From: Apiospora phragmitis
Taxonomy: Eukaryota; Ascomycota; Sordariomycetes; Amphisphaeriales; Apiosporaceae
Reading direction: 5' to 3'
DNA: 64,000 nucleotides
Assembly (NCBI GenBank): GCA_038363925.1
Contig: JAQQWL010000015.1
Span: forward strand, 496,001 to 560,000
Positions 61,186-64,000 of the stretch are shown here, piece by piece (the stretch's first letter is position 1; the number at the start of each line of letters is the position of its first letter). The position numbers and the translations under genes were made by a program. The notes under the pieces are model-generated. The model saw only the letters and a list, made by a program, of their open reading frames with translations, was not told where the DNA came from and searched no databases.

Positions 61186-61940
61186 TAAATGATAGAAGTA
61201 GTATATCTTACTCCTTATGCTCGGATATACCCTCAGTCTATGCTGCATTGTACAGTCTTGCCACGGCGGCTGGGTGTGGCGGCTGGGTGTGCCAGCACCG
61301 TGATGGATCGGCATTGCGCTGACGCTTTGCTAGACTCCGTAGGCCTTGAGAGAGACAAGCTTTGGACATACAGGCGGTAGTGCCCTAAGAACGTCCGCTA
61401 AGGTACCTTGGGTACTTCTGTCAGTGCGACACCCCACGGCCCAGTCAGATAGCTCAATTCCTTACCCGAACGGCATGCGATTCTTTGGTAGACATATTGT
61501 TGCAATACCTCTACCAAGGAATTGGCCGACGCGGCATTGAATCAAAGTGAAGACCCATGAGTCCCAAAGGCCTTACATAATTAACTTGTATTTCTTTTGA
61601 CACATTGATAGCTCTGTAGGTCTGGAATTATCATCGAATTACTGAGAACAATATGCGCTGGTGATGCCGGGACCCTTGGGCCCCCACCACTAGCGCATAC
61701 CTACAAGCTCCAGCCAACAGGCTACTAATGGGGGACCAGACCACTTCTCTCTTTCATCATCAACCTGAGCTCACCACACGTCTCGCTTTGCTTTGCTATG
61801 GAAATACATATCAATTCAGCCGGTCGGTCTAGTTGAGTAATCTAACAGACATATTAGGTACATCTTCCTCTCTATTCTGATAGCCATCTGACAGGTTGCA
61901 TGGGAAGCGCGCATGCGCGAAAAGCCAGCCCTCTCTCTAC
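61186..61940. other. Intergenic, convergent 3' ends
   Basis: Between the hydrolase (plus) and the NRPS (minus). No gene seen. Confidence 0.5.
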
Positions 61941-64000
61941 TTATTGATCGTTCGCCCGTACCAGAGTCATTTCCCCTTCTGTGTTTTCTAAATCCTCCTC
62001 TTTTAACTTCAGCAGTTCTGCAACGCCTATGTCCCTCTCATCTGTAAACAGGGCACGTACGACGAAGTCGAGAACAGCAACGAGTCTCTTCACCTCTTTA
62101 TCCGTAACCACCGAATCGGCAAAGTACACCATGACGTCCATACTCTGAAGCTCCTTGCCCCGCATTATCGGGGATATGATGACGATGAAAGGCATCCCAT
62201 TGTCCCAGAACAGGGGCTGAGGCCTCCTTTCCAGACCAATCCCGCCAGCCGGCGGCGCGGCGTACGGATCTACCGCCTGCACATTGACTAGCGGGGCCAC
62301 GGCACAGGCTGCCTGTGCTTCCGGATGCAACTTTGCCACGTCTTTGAAGCTGAATTGCTCGTAGGGTGCAAAGCTTAGGAGCTGCTCCCGCACGTGGGCG
62401 ATGAAGCTCGTCGAGGTGGATGTCCCTTCAGTGTGCCGCAAGCGTAGCGGCAAGTTGTTAACCGTAGGACCGAGCAGATCCTCGATTCCTGGGACCGAGG
62501 CGATGGTTCGACCTGTAGAGACTACGCGCAAGATAGTATCGGCGGTTCGAAGTTGCTCGTGGAAGGCGAGTCCGAGAGCCGCATATGCCAGCTCGGCAGG
62601 TGTTTTATACGCTCGTACCCCGGCCACGCTCTGGGGCAATTTGATACTGTGCCGCAAGAAAGTGTTGGACGAAAGTACCTGTGCTGTCTCCTTAGCAAAT
62701 GCACGCGTTGATACCCCAAGCAGCGCGTCGCGCCAGAACGCCGAGGCATCGGTATGCCCTCGTTGATCAAGGCTCGCCTTCATGAAGTGCCGGAAGTCCA
62801 CTTTCTGCTCCTGCTCAGCCGCGTTTCCATCCGTTCCGTCGGACATGCGCGTATACTCGCGGTCGAGCAACGCGAATAGCTTGTTCAGACTCCAGGCGTC
62901 GTATACGATATGATGCAGCGTCACGACCAGCCACTTCCCGTTCACCACGTTCGCGTGGGTCAGCGCTTCTCCGGAGCCCAATGTTCGCCCCTGATCGGCT
63001 GTAAGGAAGGCTTCGAAGTCCGCGGGTTGGCACTCAGCGCGGACAACCTCGCCAGGGGACCGCAAAACAACCTGCAGAAGTCCGTCCTCAATAGACACTA
63101 CACGGGTGCGCAATATGTCGTGGCTCGAGACAATGCGGCTCCAGGCGCGACCGAGACGGTCCACGTCGACGTTTTCGGGTATCTTGAAAACGTTCTGCAT
63201 CCACAGGGCGCCCGGCCGCACGAGACCGTAGTGGAATAAATCGAGCTGCGTCGGTGTTACGGGATAGGCGTCGACCACCTCTTCCACCCCAACCCCGCAC
63301 CCTCCTGCAGCTTTTGCTTTCAACGAGTCTATGCTCGAGCCAGCCGGTAATCCTGGCAGCAGGGAGAAGGCAGGGATCTCTGCCGGTGACTTACCCTGGA
63401 GATCTGGCGTTCTGCCTTCAACCAATGCTGCCAGGTCACCCAGCTGCGGGCATTTGTAAATGTCTTGCACCGCCAGTGAGACGTTGATGGTACGGGCGAG
63501 GGAGGCTAGCTTAATGGCCACGATCGAGTCTCCGCCGCACTCGAAGAAGTCAGCCTCGACGCCAAAGTCTTCCGGCCCAATGTTCATCACGGTGGACCAC
63601 AAGTTATGCAGAAGCTTCTCCATCTTGGTTCGTGGTGCTTGCACCTCGCGTCGCGTCGTCAAGGCGAAGCGAGCCAGGCCACCATATCCCATGTTAGCCA
63701 CAAGGGCACGGAGGCGCTTCCTGTCTGTCTTGGCCGACGCGTTAAGTGGCATGCTTGTCAGCGCCACGAAGAAGCTGGGAACTGTGAACGCCGGCAGGAC
63801 CAAGGCGAGCTTGCCCGGAGACCTTCGGTACTCTCAATGAAGCTCTGGAGAGCCTCTTCGTCCTCGACAACAGCCACTTCGTTGCGGTTCTGGGGACGAC
63901 CAAATGATGTCGTGCTCACAAACGCCACCAGACGCGATTCCGACCTGTCCGAGGGGTTCTCGATCATCTCGACGGCTACTTCCAGGCCGACCTGGCTCAG
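61941..64000 (-). CDS. Non-ribosomal peptide synthetase, 3' end (A-T-C)
   Basis: The gene enters from the right edge, so the N-terminus is outside. Domains in order: the end of an adenylation domain, with the late motif VALTSMPLNASAKTDRKRL (A10, Lys-bearing motif altered from NGKVDR); a carrier domain with DFFECGGDSIVAIKLA (phosphopantetheine Ser near 63,530); and a condensation domain starting VVDAYPVTPTQ with active-site TLHHIVYDAWSL near 62,910. It ends 16 residues after a Glu-rich stretch, so the C domain is terminal, as in fungal NRPSs that release cyclic products. Around 63,830-63,840 the upstream frame (to 63,967 and the edge) and the downstream frame differ by one base, and no intron fits. 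Product unknown. Confidence 0.88.

Overview
The window looks like nuclear DNA of a filamentous ascomycete (Pezizomycotina, probably Sordariomycetes). Genes have short GT-AG introns of about 45-95 nt with CTAAC-like branch sites. Families typical of these fungi are present: STAND/NLR proteins, a PTH11-like rhodopsin-domain protein, an APH-type kinase and a Tri5-type terpene synthase. Ordinary gene islands alternate with two very AT-rich blocks (about 7.85-13.0 kb and 28.1-56.1 kb) that contain no long ORFs and show C-to-T decay at CpA, the mark of repeat-induced point mutation (RIP). I cannot name the species.

Left island (1-7.4 kb): a truncated flavin-reductase-like gene, a BTB/POZ gene, mitochondrial ribosomal protein uL15m, a CinA/PncC-like gene, and a 55-residue GRF zinc-finger ORF. 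From 6.4 to 15.0 kb lies an NLR gene (Helo-like N-terminus, NACHT, C-terminal NLR tail) on the minus strand. Its coding sequence is interrupted by a 5.7-kb transposon at a TA target. That transposon is itself a three-level nest of pogo/Fot1-type elements, each about 1.9 kb once the inner one is removed.

Middle island (15-28 kb): a terpene synthase with a broken frame near its start, an APH-family kinase, a rhodopsin-domain membrane protein, long stretches with no recognisable gene, and a tRNA-Pro(CGG). The tRNA carries the normal 37/38 intron plus a 59-nt D-loop insertion with the full consensus of a fungal spliceosomal intron.

Right block (28-56 kb): a second host gene (X, minus strand) is split. 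Its C-terminal part lies at 27.3-28.0 kb and its N-terminal part at 56.1-56.3 kb. Between them are a pogo/Fot-like relic (F) and a copia retrotransposon (O) that has swollen from about 5.9 kb to 26.3 kb by further insertions: three Fot-like elements (B, C, D; C sits inside Q), a 493-bp TRIM, a solo LTR, a gypsy element and a second copia (Q). Target-site duplications resolve nearly every boundary.

Right island (56-64 kb): a probable nucleotidyltransferase-fold gene (Y) divergent from X and carrying one internal stop, then a possible secondary-metabolite cluster. The cluster holds a CxxC flavin oxidoreductase of the GliT-like type, an alpha/beta hydrolase and the 3' end of an NRPS (A-T-C). The NRPS runs off the window edge. 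Several genes show a one-base frame offset, which could be real decay or residual assembly indels.
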